A DNA stretch of 64,000 bases from Nocardioides currus (GTDB lineage: Bacteria > Actinomycetota > Actinomycetes > Propionibacteriales > Nocardioidaceae), in NCBI RefSeq assembly GCF_003057875.1, contig NZ_PYXZ01000007.1, forward strand, positions 193,999-257,998, in the 5' to 3' direction. Under the pieces are notes generated by a model, which saw nothing but the letters and a program-made list of their open reading frames with translations, searched no databases and was not told the DNA's origin. The translations under genes and the position numbers were made by a program. Positions 26,767 through 34,213 of this stretch are shown piece by piece (within the stretch, counting starts at the first letter, position 1; every line of letters begins with the position of its first letter).

Positions 26767-28920
26767 GTGGCCAGCCCCTCGCCGTACACCCCCGTCCACC
26801 TGCGCCGCGCCGGCGTGAGCCTGCTCCTCGCCCCGGACGACGCCGGTCGCCCCGTGCTCCTCCACTGGGGAGCCGACCTCGGCGACCTCGCCAGGGATGC
26901 CGTCGACGGACTGCTCGAGGCGCGTCGACCCGGCGTGTCCCGTTCGTCCTACGACGCGCCGCGCACCACCGGTCTGCTGCCGGAGTCGGCCCTCGGCTTC
27001 GCCGGCACACCAGCCCTCGAGGGGCACCGCACCGGCGGTGCCGCGACGGCCACGACTCCGAGGCTCGCGGACTGGTCCGTCGACGTCGAGGACGTGCCGG
27101 GAGCGGACGCGGCCGTGCGGCTCGACGCGGTCGACGAGGAGGCCGGGTGGGCCGTGTCGGTCGACCTGGTGCTCAGCGTCGCCGGCCTCGTCCGCATGCG
27201 CACCTCGGTGACCAACACGCTCGACGGGCACCTCCACCTCGGCGGCGTGCGCAACGCGCTCCCCGTGGGGGCGCACGCCTGCGAGCTGCTCGACCTCACC
27301 GGCCGCTGGTGCAAGGAGCGCTCCCCGCAGCGCCACCCGTGGGTCCAGGGCACCCACCGTCGCGACGGGCGGCACGGCCGCACCGGCCACGACGCCACCC
27401 TGCTGATGGTGGCGGGCACGCCCGGGTTCGGGTTTTCCGCCGGTGAGGTGTGGTCGGTCCACACCGCGTGGAGCGGCGACCACACGACGTACGCCGAACG
27501 CACCGCGGAGGGCGAGTGCCTGCTCGGAGGCGGCGAGCTGCTCGCCCCGGGCGAGGTGGAGCTGGCGCGCGACGAGACCTACCGCAGCCCGTGGCTGCTC
27601 GGCTCGTGGTCCGACGCGGGGCTCGACCCGGTGAGCCACCGGCTGCACGCCCACCTCCGCGCGGGGTCGCCGCGGGCGCGTGGCGAGCGACCGGTCGTGG
27701 CCAACACCTGGGAGGCGGTCTACTTCGACCACGACCTGGGGCGCCTGAGCGAGCTGGCCGAGGTCGCCGCCCGCGTCGGGGTGGAACGGTTCGTCCTCGA
27801 CGACGGCTGGTTCCCCGCACGACGACACGACCGTGCAGGGCTCGGCGACTGGGTGGTGGACCGCGAGGTCTGGCCGGACGGGCTGCACCCGCTGGTCGAC
27901 CGCGTGGGCGAGCTGGGCATGCAGTTCGGCCTGTGGGTCGAGCCCGAGATGGTCAACGAGGACTCCGAGCTCGCCCGCACCCACCCCGAGCGGGTGCTCC
28001 GCGGTCGGTCCGAGCTCCCGCCGCACTGGCGCGGGCAACAGGTCCTCGACCTGCAGGACGACGACGCCCGCACCGAGCTCCGCGAGGCCCTCCTCGCGCT
28101 GCTGGACGAGTACGACATCGCCTACCTCAAGTGGGACCACAACCGCGACCTCACCGACGTGACCCACGACGGACGCCCCGCGGTCCACGGGCAGACCCTC
28201 GCCGCCTACCGGCTGCTGGACGAGCTCCGGGACGCACACCCCGCGCTCGAGATCGAGTCGTGCTCGTCGGGCGGCGCGCGGGTCGACGCGGAGGTCCTCC
28301 GGCACACCGACCGCATCTGGCCCAGCGACACCATCGACCCGCTCGAGCGACAGCACCTCCAGCGGTGGACCTCGCTGCTCGTCCCCCCGGAGCTGATCGG
28401 GTCGCACGTCGGCGGCGCCACGTCGCACACGACCGGTCGCACCCACGCGCTGCGCTACCGCGCTGCCACGGCCCTGCTCTACTCCTTAGGTCTGGAGTGC
28501 GACCTGACGCGCCTCGACGAGACCGAGGTCGCCGAGCTGACGTCCTGGATCGACCTGCACAAGCGGGTGCGTCCGCTGCTGTCGACCGGCACCCTGGTGC
28601 ACCCCGACCACGCCGATCCGGCCGTCCTCGTCACCGGCGTCGTCGCGCACGACCGGTCGGAGGCGTGGTTCGTCGTGGCCACGGTCGCCGCGACGTCGAC
28701 CCAGCACCCTGCGCACCTGCGGCTGAGCGGACTCGACCCCGACCGGACCTACCGGCTCGTCGAGGAGCTCGCACCGGCCGCCGGAGGCGCCGACCTCACC
28801 GACCGGTGGCGGGCCGGCGAGGGGCAGCTCGTCACCGGCCGCTCGCTGGAGCGCGCCGGGGTGGCGTTGCCGGTGCTGTGGCCCGAGGACGCGCGGGTGC
28901 TGCACGTCGTCAGCGCCTGA
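26767..28920 (+). CDS. Alpha-galactosidase, glycoside hydrolase family 36
   Basis: This 717-aa retaining glycosidase releases alpha-1,6-galactose from melibiose or raffinose-type sugars. The nucleophile Asp457 in YLKWDHNRD, the acid/base Asp521 in WPSDTID and the substrate loop ESCSSGGARVD (497-507) are present; an N-terminal beta-supersandwich, a TIM barrel starting near NTWEAVYFD and a C-terminal beta domain are in order. It starts with GTG 3 bp after the regulator gene. Its pairing with a GH42 enzyme suggests a substrate mixture holding both galactose linkages. Confidence 0.94.
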   Translation: MASPSPYTPVHLRRAGVSLLLAPDDAGRPVLLHWGADLGDLARDAVDGLLEARRPGVSRSSYDAPRTTGLLPESALGFAGTPALEGHRTGGAATATTPRLADWSVDVEDVPGADAAVRLDAVDEEAGWAVSVDLVLSVAGLVRMRTSVTNTLDGHLHLGGVRNALPVGAHACELLDLTGRWCKERSPQRHPWVQGTHRRDGRHGRTGHDATLLMVAGTPGFGFSAGEVWSVHTAWSGDHTTYAERTAEGECLLGGGELLAPGEVELARDETYRSPWLLGSWSDAGLDPVSHRLHAHLRAGSPRARGERPVVANTWEAVYFDHDLGRLSELAEVAARVGVERFVLDDGWFPARRHDRAGLGDWVVDREVWPDGLHPLVDRVGELGMQFGLWVEPEMVNEDSELARTHPERVLRGRSELPPHWRGQQVLDLQDDDARTELREALLALLDEYDIAYLKWDHNRDLTDVTHDGRPAVHGQTLAAYRLLDELRDAHPALEIESCSSGGARVDAEVLRHTDRIWPSDTIDPLERQHLQRWTSLLVPPELIGSHVGGATSHTTGRTHALRYRAATALLYSLGLECDLTRLDETEVAELTSWIDLHKRVRPLLSTGTLVHPDHADPAVLVTGVVAHDRSEAWFVVATVAATSTQHPAHLRLSGLDPDRTYRLVEELAPAAGGADLTDRWRAGEGQLVTGRSLERAGVALPVLWPEDARVLHVVSA

Positions 28921-28927
28921 CGACGGC

Positions 28928-29532
28928 TCACGGCATCGCGAGCAGCGACTCAATCCGTTCGATCGACTCGGGCGTGGTGGTGTGCACCACCGCGTGCCAA
29001 CCGGCCGCACGGGCGGCTGAGACGTTCTCGTCGACGTCGTCGAGGAACACGACCTCCTCGGGGTCGACACCGAGCCGTCGGCGGCGAGCGCGAAGATGCG
29101 TGGGTCGGGCTTGGCGAGGCCGACCTCGTGCGAGTAGACGATGTCGTCGGTGACCGCCTCGAAGCCGTGGTGCCGCTCGCGCTCGCGGGCGCCCGGCCCG
29201 GAGTTGGACAGGATGCCGGTCCGACGACGCGGGCGCTGCGCGGCGAACCAGTCGAACAGGGTCCGGTCCAGCGTGCCGACGTACCACCGCCACATGTCGC
29301 GCGACATCGCCTCGACCGTCTCGTCGTCCACCGCGAGGAGCCGCTTCCACTCGGCGTACATCTCCTGCTCGGTGATCGCGCCGACCGCTCCCCGGCGGGC
29401 GAGCGGCAGCAGCAGCGAGTCGAGCTCCGCGCCCGAGAGTCCCAGCCGGACGGGCCAGGGACCGGGGAACACCGAGTCGTCGACCTGCTCGAGCACTCCC
29501 CCGATGTCGAGGACCACCGCACGGATAAGCAT
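28928..29532 (-). pseudogene. HAD-family hydrolase with a one-base frameshift
   Basis: From the ATG at 29532 one frame reads MLIRAVVLDIGGVLEQ (HAD motif I region), then TGILSNSG (motif II) and GLAKPDPRIFALAAD (motif III lysine). The remainder, LGVDPEEVVFLDDVDENVSAARAAGW (motif IV; positions only partly quoted) continues in the next frame to the TGA at 28928-28930. The break is near 29075-29085 and is explained by one missing base in a run such as GACGG. The total of 605 nt is one short of a 201-aa HAD protein. It is either a recent pseudogene or an assembly error. Confidence 0.8.
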
Positions 29533-29596
29533 GTCCCCATCCTGCCTCCCCCGCGGCTCGGTCCTGTGCCATGCTGGTGGGCGGAGAGGGACCCGG

Positions 29597-29995
29597 ATGG
29601 ACACCAACCCCGCCCACAAGACGTGCTCCTTCTGTGGAGTGCAGGGCACCGCCGACACCACCTTCGCGGGTGGGCTCGGCGCGATGATGTGCGCCGACTG
29701 CGTGGACTTCTTCCACGACAAGCTCAGCTCGGAGGAGGGCCTGCGGTCCATCTCGCTGCGCTCGCGGTCGCAGATGCCGTGGGACGAGATGTCGGACACC
29801 GAGGTGCTGGCGAAGCTGCCCATGATCGCGGCCACCTCGGCCCAGGTGTCGGCGTTCCTCGTCGACTGGGTGCAGATCGCCCGCGGACGCGGACTGTCGT
29901 GGACCGAGATCGGGCACGCCCTCGGGGTGTCGCGCCAAGCGGCCTGGGAGCGCTTCTCGAGGTCGAAGCCACCGAACGCGGGCGCCTCGGCCTGA
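29597..29995 (+). CDS. Small protein with ClpX-type C4 zinc finger and helix-turn-helix-like C-terminus
   Basis: A 132-aa protein. Residues about 8-40 carry CSFC...CADC, the Cys4 spacing of the N-terminal zinc domain of ClpX, which recognises substrates and adaptors. There is no AAA+ domain. The C-terminal third (LSWTEIGHALGVSRQAAWERF) has the look of a helix-turn-helix. It may be a regulator or a ClpX-competing adaptor; nothing nearby decides. A GGAGAGGGA ribosome-binding site supports the ATG. Confidence 0.75.
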   Translation: MDTNPAHKTCSFCGVQGTADTTFAGGLGAMMCADCVDFFHDKLSSEEGLRSISLRSRSQMPWDEMSDTEVLAKLPMIAATSAQVSAFLVDWVQIARGRGLSWTEIGHALGVSRQAAWERFSRSKPPNAGASA

Positions 29996-30019
29996 CCGGA
30001 CCGGGTGGTCGGGAGGTGC

Positions 30020-30050
30020 GGGTTGGGTCAACCCCCGTCCGACCCAACCC
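30020..30050. terminator. Strong bidirectional terminator hairpin
   Basis: GGGTTGGGTC (30020-30029) and GACCCAACCC (30041-30050) form a perfect 10-bp stem with an 11-nt loop. Flanking GGGAGGTGC and ACGTCCC extend it imperfectly. It lies between the zinc-finger gene (+) and the ABC exporter gene (-), whose ends converge here. Confidence 0.8.
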
Positions 30051-30107
30051 ACGTCCCGAGCCGGCACGAACGCCGACGTACGTCAAGGATACCCTGACGA
30101 ACGGCGT

Positions 30108-31916
30108 TCATGCGCCGATCGCGACCTCGCCGGTCTGGACGCGCCACAGCGCGGCGTAGGCGCCGTCCAGCGCGAGCAGCTCGTCGTGGGTCCCGTCCTC
30201 GGTCACCCGGCCGGCGTCGAGCACCCAGATGCGGTGGGAATGACGGACGGTCGAGAGCCGGTGCGCGACCACCAGGGCCGTGCAGCTGGCGGTCGCCTGG
30301 CGCAGCGAGGTCTGGATGGCGGCCTCGGTCTCGTTGTCGACCGCACTGGTGGCCTCGTCCAGGACGAGGACGGCCGGGTCACGGAGCAGCGCACGGGCGA
30401 GGGCGAGCCGCTGGCGCTGGCCGCCGGAGAGGGTGACGCCACGCTCGCCGACCCACGCGTCGAGGCCGTCGGGCAGTGCCTCGATGAAGTCGAGGGCCGC
30501 GGCGGCCTCGGCCGCCGCGCGGACCTGCTCGCGGGTCGCGTCGGGACGGCCGTAGGCGATGTTGTCCGCGATCGAGCCGGCGAACATGAAGACGTCCTGG
30601 GCGACGTAGCCCATCGACCCGCGCAGCGAGTCCCAGTCGAGCTCGCGCACGTCCTGCCCGTCGAAGAGCACCTCGCCCGAGCGCGGGTCGTCGAAGCGCA
30701 GCACCAGCCGCAGCAGGGACGACTTCCCGGAGCCGGTGGCGCCGACGACCGCGTGCGTCTCGCCGGCCGGGACGACGAGGTCGACACCGTGGAGGACGTC
30801 CGGCCCGTCGGCGTACCCCGCCCTGACTCCCCGGAGCTCGATCCGGCCCGACACCGGACGCGCGAGCGCGGTGTCACCCGCCTTGACCGAGACGGGCTCC
30901 TCGAGCAGTCCGAGGATGCGCGCGGCGGAGGCGCGGCCGCGCTGGTAGAGGTCGAGCACCTCGGCGACGTCGGTCAGCGGCCACAGCAGGCGCTGGGTCA
31001 TGAAGACGAGCACGGAGTAGAGCCCGACCTCGAGGTCGCCGCGCAGCGTCGCCCAGCCGCCGAGCAGGAGGGTGCAGGTGAAGCCCGCGAGGATCGCCAT
31101 CCGCACCAGCGGCACGAACGCGGCCGACGAGCGGATGGCGTTGGTGTTGGCGTCGCGATAGGCCTGCGAGACGGCGGCCACCCGGTCGCGCTCACGGTCC
31201 TCCGCGGTGAACGACTTGATGGTGGCGATGCCGGCGAGGTTGGCGCTCAGGGTGCCTGACAGGTCCGCGACGGCCGCGCGGACCTTGACGTACAGCGGCT
31301 CGAGCCGCTTCTGGAAGACCAGCGAGCCGACGACGATCAGCGGGATCGGCAGGAAGGCGAGCACCAGCAGCTGGCCGGACGCCACGGCGAACACGCCGCC
31401 GACCAGCAGCACGTTGAGCACCGTCTGCAGGATCGCCGGGGCTCCGATGTCGAGGAACCGCTCGAGCTGGTTGACGTCGTCGTTGAGCGTGGCCAGCGTG
31501 GAGCCGGCCGGGCGGGACTCGTGCCACCCGAGGTCGAGGTGCTGCACGTGGTCGTAGGCCTCCACGCGCAGGTCGTGCTCGACGCCCTGCGCCAGGCCCC
31601 GCCACAGCACGCTGGCGACGTACTCCGAGCCCGACTCGATGATCCACACCACGACGTTGATCACCGCGATCCAGCCGAGCTGGGCGTAGCGCGACTCCAC
31701 GCCGAGGACCTCGCCGACGAACGAGGCGTCGCCGCGTACGACGACGTCGACCGCTGCTCCGATCAGCAGCTCGGGCATGACGTCGGCGACCTTGTTGACG
31801 GTCGAGGACACGACGGCGCCGACGAAGCGGGCGCGGTAGGCGCGGTAGCGCTGCCAGAGTGCGCGCAGCGGCTGGTCGGCGTCGTGGGTGAGTGCCTGGG
31901 ACACGTGGCTCCTCAT
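30108..31916 (-). CDS. ABC exporter (fused membrane and ATPase domains), probably iron-regulated
   Basis: A 602-aa half-transporter with an N-terminal six-helix domain (about 30-320) and a C-terminal ATPase: Walker A GATGSGKSS, signature LSGGQRQRLALARAL, Walker B VLVLDEAT and the H-loop VVAHRLST. Such proteins dimerise and export lipids, drugs, peptides or siderophores. An IdeR/DtxR-like box 22 bp upstream points to iron control and makes siderophore-related export or uptake the leading idea. A GTG 12 nt downstream of the chosen ATG, preceded by AGGAG, is an alternative start. Confidence 0.88.
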   Translation of the reverse strand: MRSHVSQALTHDADQPLRALWQRYRAYRARFVGAVVSSTVNKVADVMPELLIGAAVDVVVRGDASFVGEVLGVESRYAQLGWIAVINVVVWIIESGSEYVASVLWRGLAQGVEHDLRVEAYDHVQHLDLGWHESRPAGSTLATLNDDVNQLERFLDIGAPAILQTVLNVLLVGGVFAVASGQLLVLAFLPIPLIVVGSLVFQKRLEPLYVKVRAAVADLSGTLSANLAGIATIKSFTAEDRERDRVAAVSQAYRDANTNAIRSSAAFVPLVRMAILAGFTCTLLLGGWATLRGDLEVGLYSVLVFMTQRLLWPLTDVAEVLDLYQRGRASAARILGLLEEPVSVKAGDTALARPVSGRIELRGVRAGYADGPDVLHGVDLVVPAGETHAVVGATGSGKSSLLRLVLRFDDPRSGEVLFDGQDVRELDWDSLRGSMGYVAQDVFMFAGSIADNIAYGRPDATREQVRAAAEAAAALDFIEALPDGLDAWVGERGVTLSGGQRQRLALARALLRDPAVLVLDEATSAVDNETEAAIQTSLRQATASCTALVVAHRLSTVRHSHRIWVLDAGRVTEDGTHDELLALDGAYAALWRVQTGEVAIGA

Positions 31917-31937
31917 GGTGATGGCGGAGCCCCTAGG

Positions 31938-31956
31938 TTAGGTGAGCCTTACCCGC
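31938..31956 (-). promoter_or_regulatory. IdeR/DtxR-type iron box
   Basis: TTAGGTGAGCCTTACCCGC matches the 19-bp consensus TTAGGTTAGCCTAACCTAA at 14 positions, including both central half-site cores. It lies 22 bp upstream of the ABC exporter start and is the only such site noticed in the window. Iron-loaded IdeR/DtxR would repress the exporter. Confidence 0.6.
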
Positions 31957-31998
31957 GACCGGACATCGGCGCCGACACGTGCGATCGGCTCGCTGAGG

Positions 31999-32325
31999 TC
32001 AGTGCGCGCCCTGCAGGTTGAGCACGACGACCCCGGCGATGATCATCGTCAGGGCCGCGACCTTGACGGCGTTGAGCGACTCCCCCAGCCACAGTGCGCC
32101 GATCACCGCCACCGCGGCCGTGCCGAGGCCGGCCCAGATCGCGTAGGCCGTGGAGACGGGCATCTGCCGCACGACGACGGCGAGCAGCCAGATCGACACC
32201 GCATAGCCGCCGATGACGAAGGCCGTCCAGAGGGGATCGCGGAAGCCCTGAGCGCGCGGGAGGGCAGCGCTGGCGGCGACCTCTGCGGCGATGGCGGCCA
32301 TCAGGATTCCGAAAGCGGCGTACAT
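31999..32325 (-). CDS. Small multidrug resistance (SMR) efflux protein
   Basis: A 108-aa membrane protein with four helices. The essential membrane glutamate lies in AAEVAASAALP and the family stretch AYAIWAGLGTAAVAVIG is intact, so it belongs to the EmrE/Qac branch of proton-coupled drug exporters. Such proteins act as dual-topology dimers or as pairs. The start ATG at 32325 begins MYAAFGIL. It is divergent from a TetR regulator across two identical-arm palindromes and is therefore probably repressed by it. Confidence 0.92.
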   Translation of the reverse strand: MYAAFGILMAAIAAEVAASAALPRAQGFRDPLWTAFVIGGYAVSIWLLAVVVRQMPVSTAYAIWAGLGTAAVAVIGALWLGESLNAVKVAALTMIIAGVVVLNLQGAH

Positions 32326-32346
32326 GAGGCTGGTCCTTGTCGTTGA

Positions 32347-32362
32347 TGTAGCAGGTGCTACA
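32347..32362. promoter_or_regulatory. Operator palindrome 1 for the SMR/TetR pair
   Basis: TGTAGCA-GG-TGCTACA is a perfect inverted repeat with 7-bp arms. An identical-arm copy lies 24 bp away, so both are binding sites of one dimeric regulator, most likely the divergent TetR protein. Confidence 0.82.
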
Positions 32363-32370
32363 GCAACAAC

Positions 32371-32386
32371 TGTAGCATCTGCTACA
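32371..32386. promoter_or_regulatory. Operator palindrome 2 for the SMR/TetR pair
   Basis: TGTAGCA-TC-TGCTACA has the same arms as the first site. It ends 8 bp before the GTG of the tetR gene, so the regulator would also repress itself, probably on a leaderless message. Confidence 0.82.
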
Positions 32387-32394
32387 TTCCCGTC

Positions 32395-32955
32395 GTGCCT
32401 CACGAACCGGACCGCCGCGAGGTGTGGACCCGCGAGGCGACGGACTATGCGCTCCAGGAGGGCCTGATCGGCCTGAGCCTGCGACCGCTCGCCGCGTCGC
32501 TCGGCACCAGCGACCGGATGCTGCTCTACCACTTCGGCACCAAGGACGACCTGGTCGCGGCGATCCTGCGGGAGTCCAACGACCGTGCCGTGGACGGCAT
32601 CGGCGCCATGCCTCCCTCGGAAGACCTGCACGCCGCCGTGCACGACCTCTGGTCGGCTCTCGGCTCGCCCGCGCTCGAGCCCTGCACGCGGGTGTACGTC
32701 GAGGCCGCGGCGCTCGGTCTCCTGGGCCGCGAGCCCTACGCCACCGTCGTCCGCCAAGCCAACGAGGTCTGGGCGAAGGCGCTCGTCGCCCACCTCACGC
32801 GGTCCGGGGTCGCGCGGCCGCTGGCCAGGAGGGCCGCGACGATCATCGACGCTGCGTTCATGGGCTTCCAGCTCGACGCACCGCTCGTCGGGCCCGCCGC
32901 GCGCAGGCGGGCCGTGGGCGATCTCGCCGATGCGGTGGCGGCGCTGGCGGGGTGA
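32395..32955 (+). CDS. TetR-family repressor of the SMR pump
   Basis: A 186-aa regulator with an N-terminal helix-turn-helix (about 10-55; LSLRPLAASLGTSDRMLLYHFGTKDDL) and an all-helical ligand domain with the TetR_C pattern near VYVEAAALGLLGREPY. It is divergently arranged with the SMR gene over two matching palindromes. It starts with GTG and no ribosome-binding site is visible because the operator occupies that place. The ligand is unknown and is probably a cationic drug or a metabolite exported by the pump. Confidence 0.9.
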   Translation: MPHEPDRREVWTREATDYALQEGLIGLSLRPLAASLGTSDRMLLYHFGTKDDLVAAILRESNDRAVDGIGAMPPSEDLHAAVHDLWSALGSPALEPCTRVYVEAAALGLLGREPYATVVRQANEVWAKALVAHLTRSGVARPLARRAATIIDAAFMGFQLDAPLVGPAARRRAVGDLADAVAALAG

Positions 32956-32992
32956 ACGTCGCTCACGGCGCGCGACGGCCTAGGGTGGGCGC

Positions 32993-33085
32993 CGTCCAAC
33001 CGCTTCGGAGAAGCCGGTGAGAATCCGGCGCTGTCGCGCAACCGTGTGTCCCTCGAGGACGAGTCGGGTCGCCGTGCGGGTGGAC
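32993..33085 (+). ncRNA. Compact cobalamin (B12) riboswitch
   Basis: The B12-box core AAGCCGGTGAGAATCCGGC is followed by GCTGTCGCGCAACCGTG and then GAGTCGGGTCGCC, the order found in cobalamin riboswitches. GTCCAACC (from 32993) can pair with GGGTGGAC (33078-33085) as the closing P1 stem, so the aptamer is short. A TAGGGT box at 32981-32986 would start transcription right at the aptamer. Downstream a CCGCG/CGCGG hairpin lies just before AAAGGAT, the ribosome-binding site of the next gene, which suggests translational control. Confidence 0.85.
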
Positions 33086-33173
33086 GTCCACTGCCGCTGT
33101 CGCGTGAACAGGGTCCGGACACGGTGATCGCCCCGGCGGGTCCCCGCGTCTCGCCCGCGCGGAAAGGATCCCG

Positions 33174-33470
33174 ATGAGCCACCCACTGCACCCCGAGACG
33201 CACGCCGCGCGTACGGCGACGCGCGAGCGCTGCCAGGACTTCCTCTCCGACCGACTGGTCGAGGAGCTCGCGCAGCTGTGGGAGCGCGACGCGCGTCCCG
33301 GCGCGGGCGAGCGCCCCGGTCTGGCCGCGCAGGTCGCCGTGCTCGACGACCTGGTCACGACCCTCGACCGGGGCGAGCTGCCGGCGCCCGCCGACCTGCG
33401 GATCCTGCTGTTCGCCTACGGTCGGCACCCGGCGTACGACCCGGGGTGGGCCTTGCTGGCGAACGCCTGA
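33174..33470 (+). CDS. 98-aa protein of unknown function under the B12 riboswitch
   Basis: The ATG follows AAAGGATCCCG and is 88 nt past the aptamer. The protein is soluble, acidic and helical, without signal peptide, membrane segment or cysteine pair (one Cys at 20). The C-terminus, LRILLFAYGRHPAYDPGW, faintly recalls the HP-x-Y-x3-W ending of DUF6221 proteins, which is not enough for assignment. It does not resemble CbtB, CobN, MetE or a B12 transporter subunit. It is followed only by convergent genes, so it is the sole target of the switch. Confidence 0.75.
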   Translation: MSHPLHPETHAARTATRERCQDFLSDRLVEELAQLWERDARPGAGERPGLAAQVAVLDDLVTTLDRGELPAPADLRILLFAYGRHPAYDPGWALLANA

Positions 33471-33482
33471 CGAACGCCTGAC
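33461..33482. repeat. 11-bp direct duplication over a stop codon
   Basis: GAACGCCTGAC occurs twice without spacing. The first copy holds the TGA of the 98-aa gene. The duplication looks like a recent slippage event that re-created the end of the gene. Confidence 0.7.
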
Positions 33483-33560
33483 CTGGCATCGACGCCGGCC
33501 GTCACCGGTGGTCGAGCGAGGGAGTGCTGAGGAACCACCCGTACGGCGTCAGGGTGCCCA

Positions 33561-34139
33561 TCACGCCTCCTGGCGGGTGTAGTCGAGGACGACGACGCCG
33601 GAGTCGAACTGACGGACCTCGTCCAGGTGGAGGCCGCGTGGCCCGGCGGCCGAGTCGCCGAAGAGCGGGACGCCGGCGCCCATGGCGACGGGGTTGACCT
33701 TGAGGACGAGTCGGTCGATCTCGCCGACCAGCTGGGCAGCAAGGGCTCCGCCTCCGCACAGCCAGATGCCCGACCCCTTCTCACCCTTGAGCTCTCGCAC
33801 CACGTCGACGGGCGTCTCGGCGGTGACCTCCACGTCACCGCCGGCATCTGCAGCGGTCCTCGTCCGCGAGAACACGATCTGGCGGGTGTGCGGGTACGGG
33901 TCCCTGGTGTGCTCGAACCCTGCCGCGTAGGTGTGCCACCCCATCAGCGTGGTGTCGAACCGCGACCCGTCGGCCGTCACCCCCAGGGCGGCGAGCGCCA
34001 CGTCTGGCAACGTGTCGGGGTAGTCCTGACAGATCCACTCGATGTGGTCGCCCGCGCTGGCGAACGCGGTCGTGTCGCCGTCGGTCCCAGCGATGAACCC
34101 GTCGACCGAGGTCGCCACGTAGTACGTCAGCTCGCGCAT
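33561..34139 (-). CDS. Dihydrofolate reductase-family (RibD C-terminal-like) reductase
   Basis: A 192-aa protein of the DHFR/RibD-C fold. The N-terminus RELTYYVATSVDGFIAG, the LMGWHTYAAGFE segment and the nucleotide-binding GIWLCGGGALAAQLV are typical. ATG 34139 is chosen because GGAG lies 6 nt upstream; a TTG 12 nt earlier is unlikely. The group includes many reductases of unknown substrate and is distinct from the folA enzyme. It is divergent from a TetR gene with a long imperfect palindrome between, so it is that regulator's target. Confidence 0.87.
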   Translation of the reverse strand: MRELTYYVATSVDGFIAGTDGDTTAFASAGDHIEWICQDYPDTLPDVALAALGVTADGSRFDTTLMGWHTYAAGFEHTRDPYPHTRQIVFSRTRTAADAGGDVEVTAETPVDVVRELKGEKGSGIWLCGGGALAAQLVGEIDRLVLKVNPVAMGAGVPLFGDSAAGPRGLHLDEVRQFDSGVVVLDYTRQEA

Positions 34140-34152
34140 CGTCGTCTCCAAT

Positions 34153-34194
34153 CACTACATTTGTTGTGGTCAGAAAGTTACAACGGCTGTAGTG
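34153..34194. promoter_or_regulatory. Operator region of the reductase/TetR pair
   Basis: CACTACA (34153-34159) and TGTAGTG (34188-34194) bound a region in which ACTACATTTGTTGT (34154-34167) and ACAACGGCTGTAGT (34180-34193) are inverted near-copies, each itself an imperfect palindrome. This fits two TetR dimers bound side by side. The region is clearly AT-richer than its surroundings. Confidence 0.65.
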
Positions 34195-34213
34195 GTTTGT
34201 CTAAAGTGGGGTC

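Noticed and set aside
33502..33561. Short minus-strand peptide MGTLTPYGWFLSTPSLDHR
   Set aside because: Nineteen codons with a start close to the DHFR-family stop; no ribosome-binding site or similarity that could support it.
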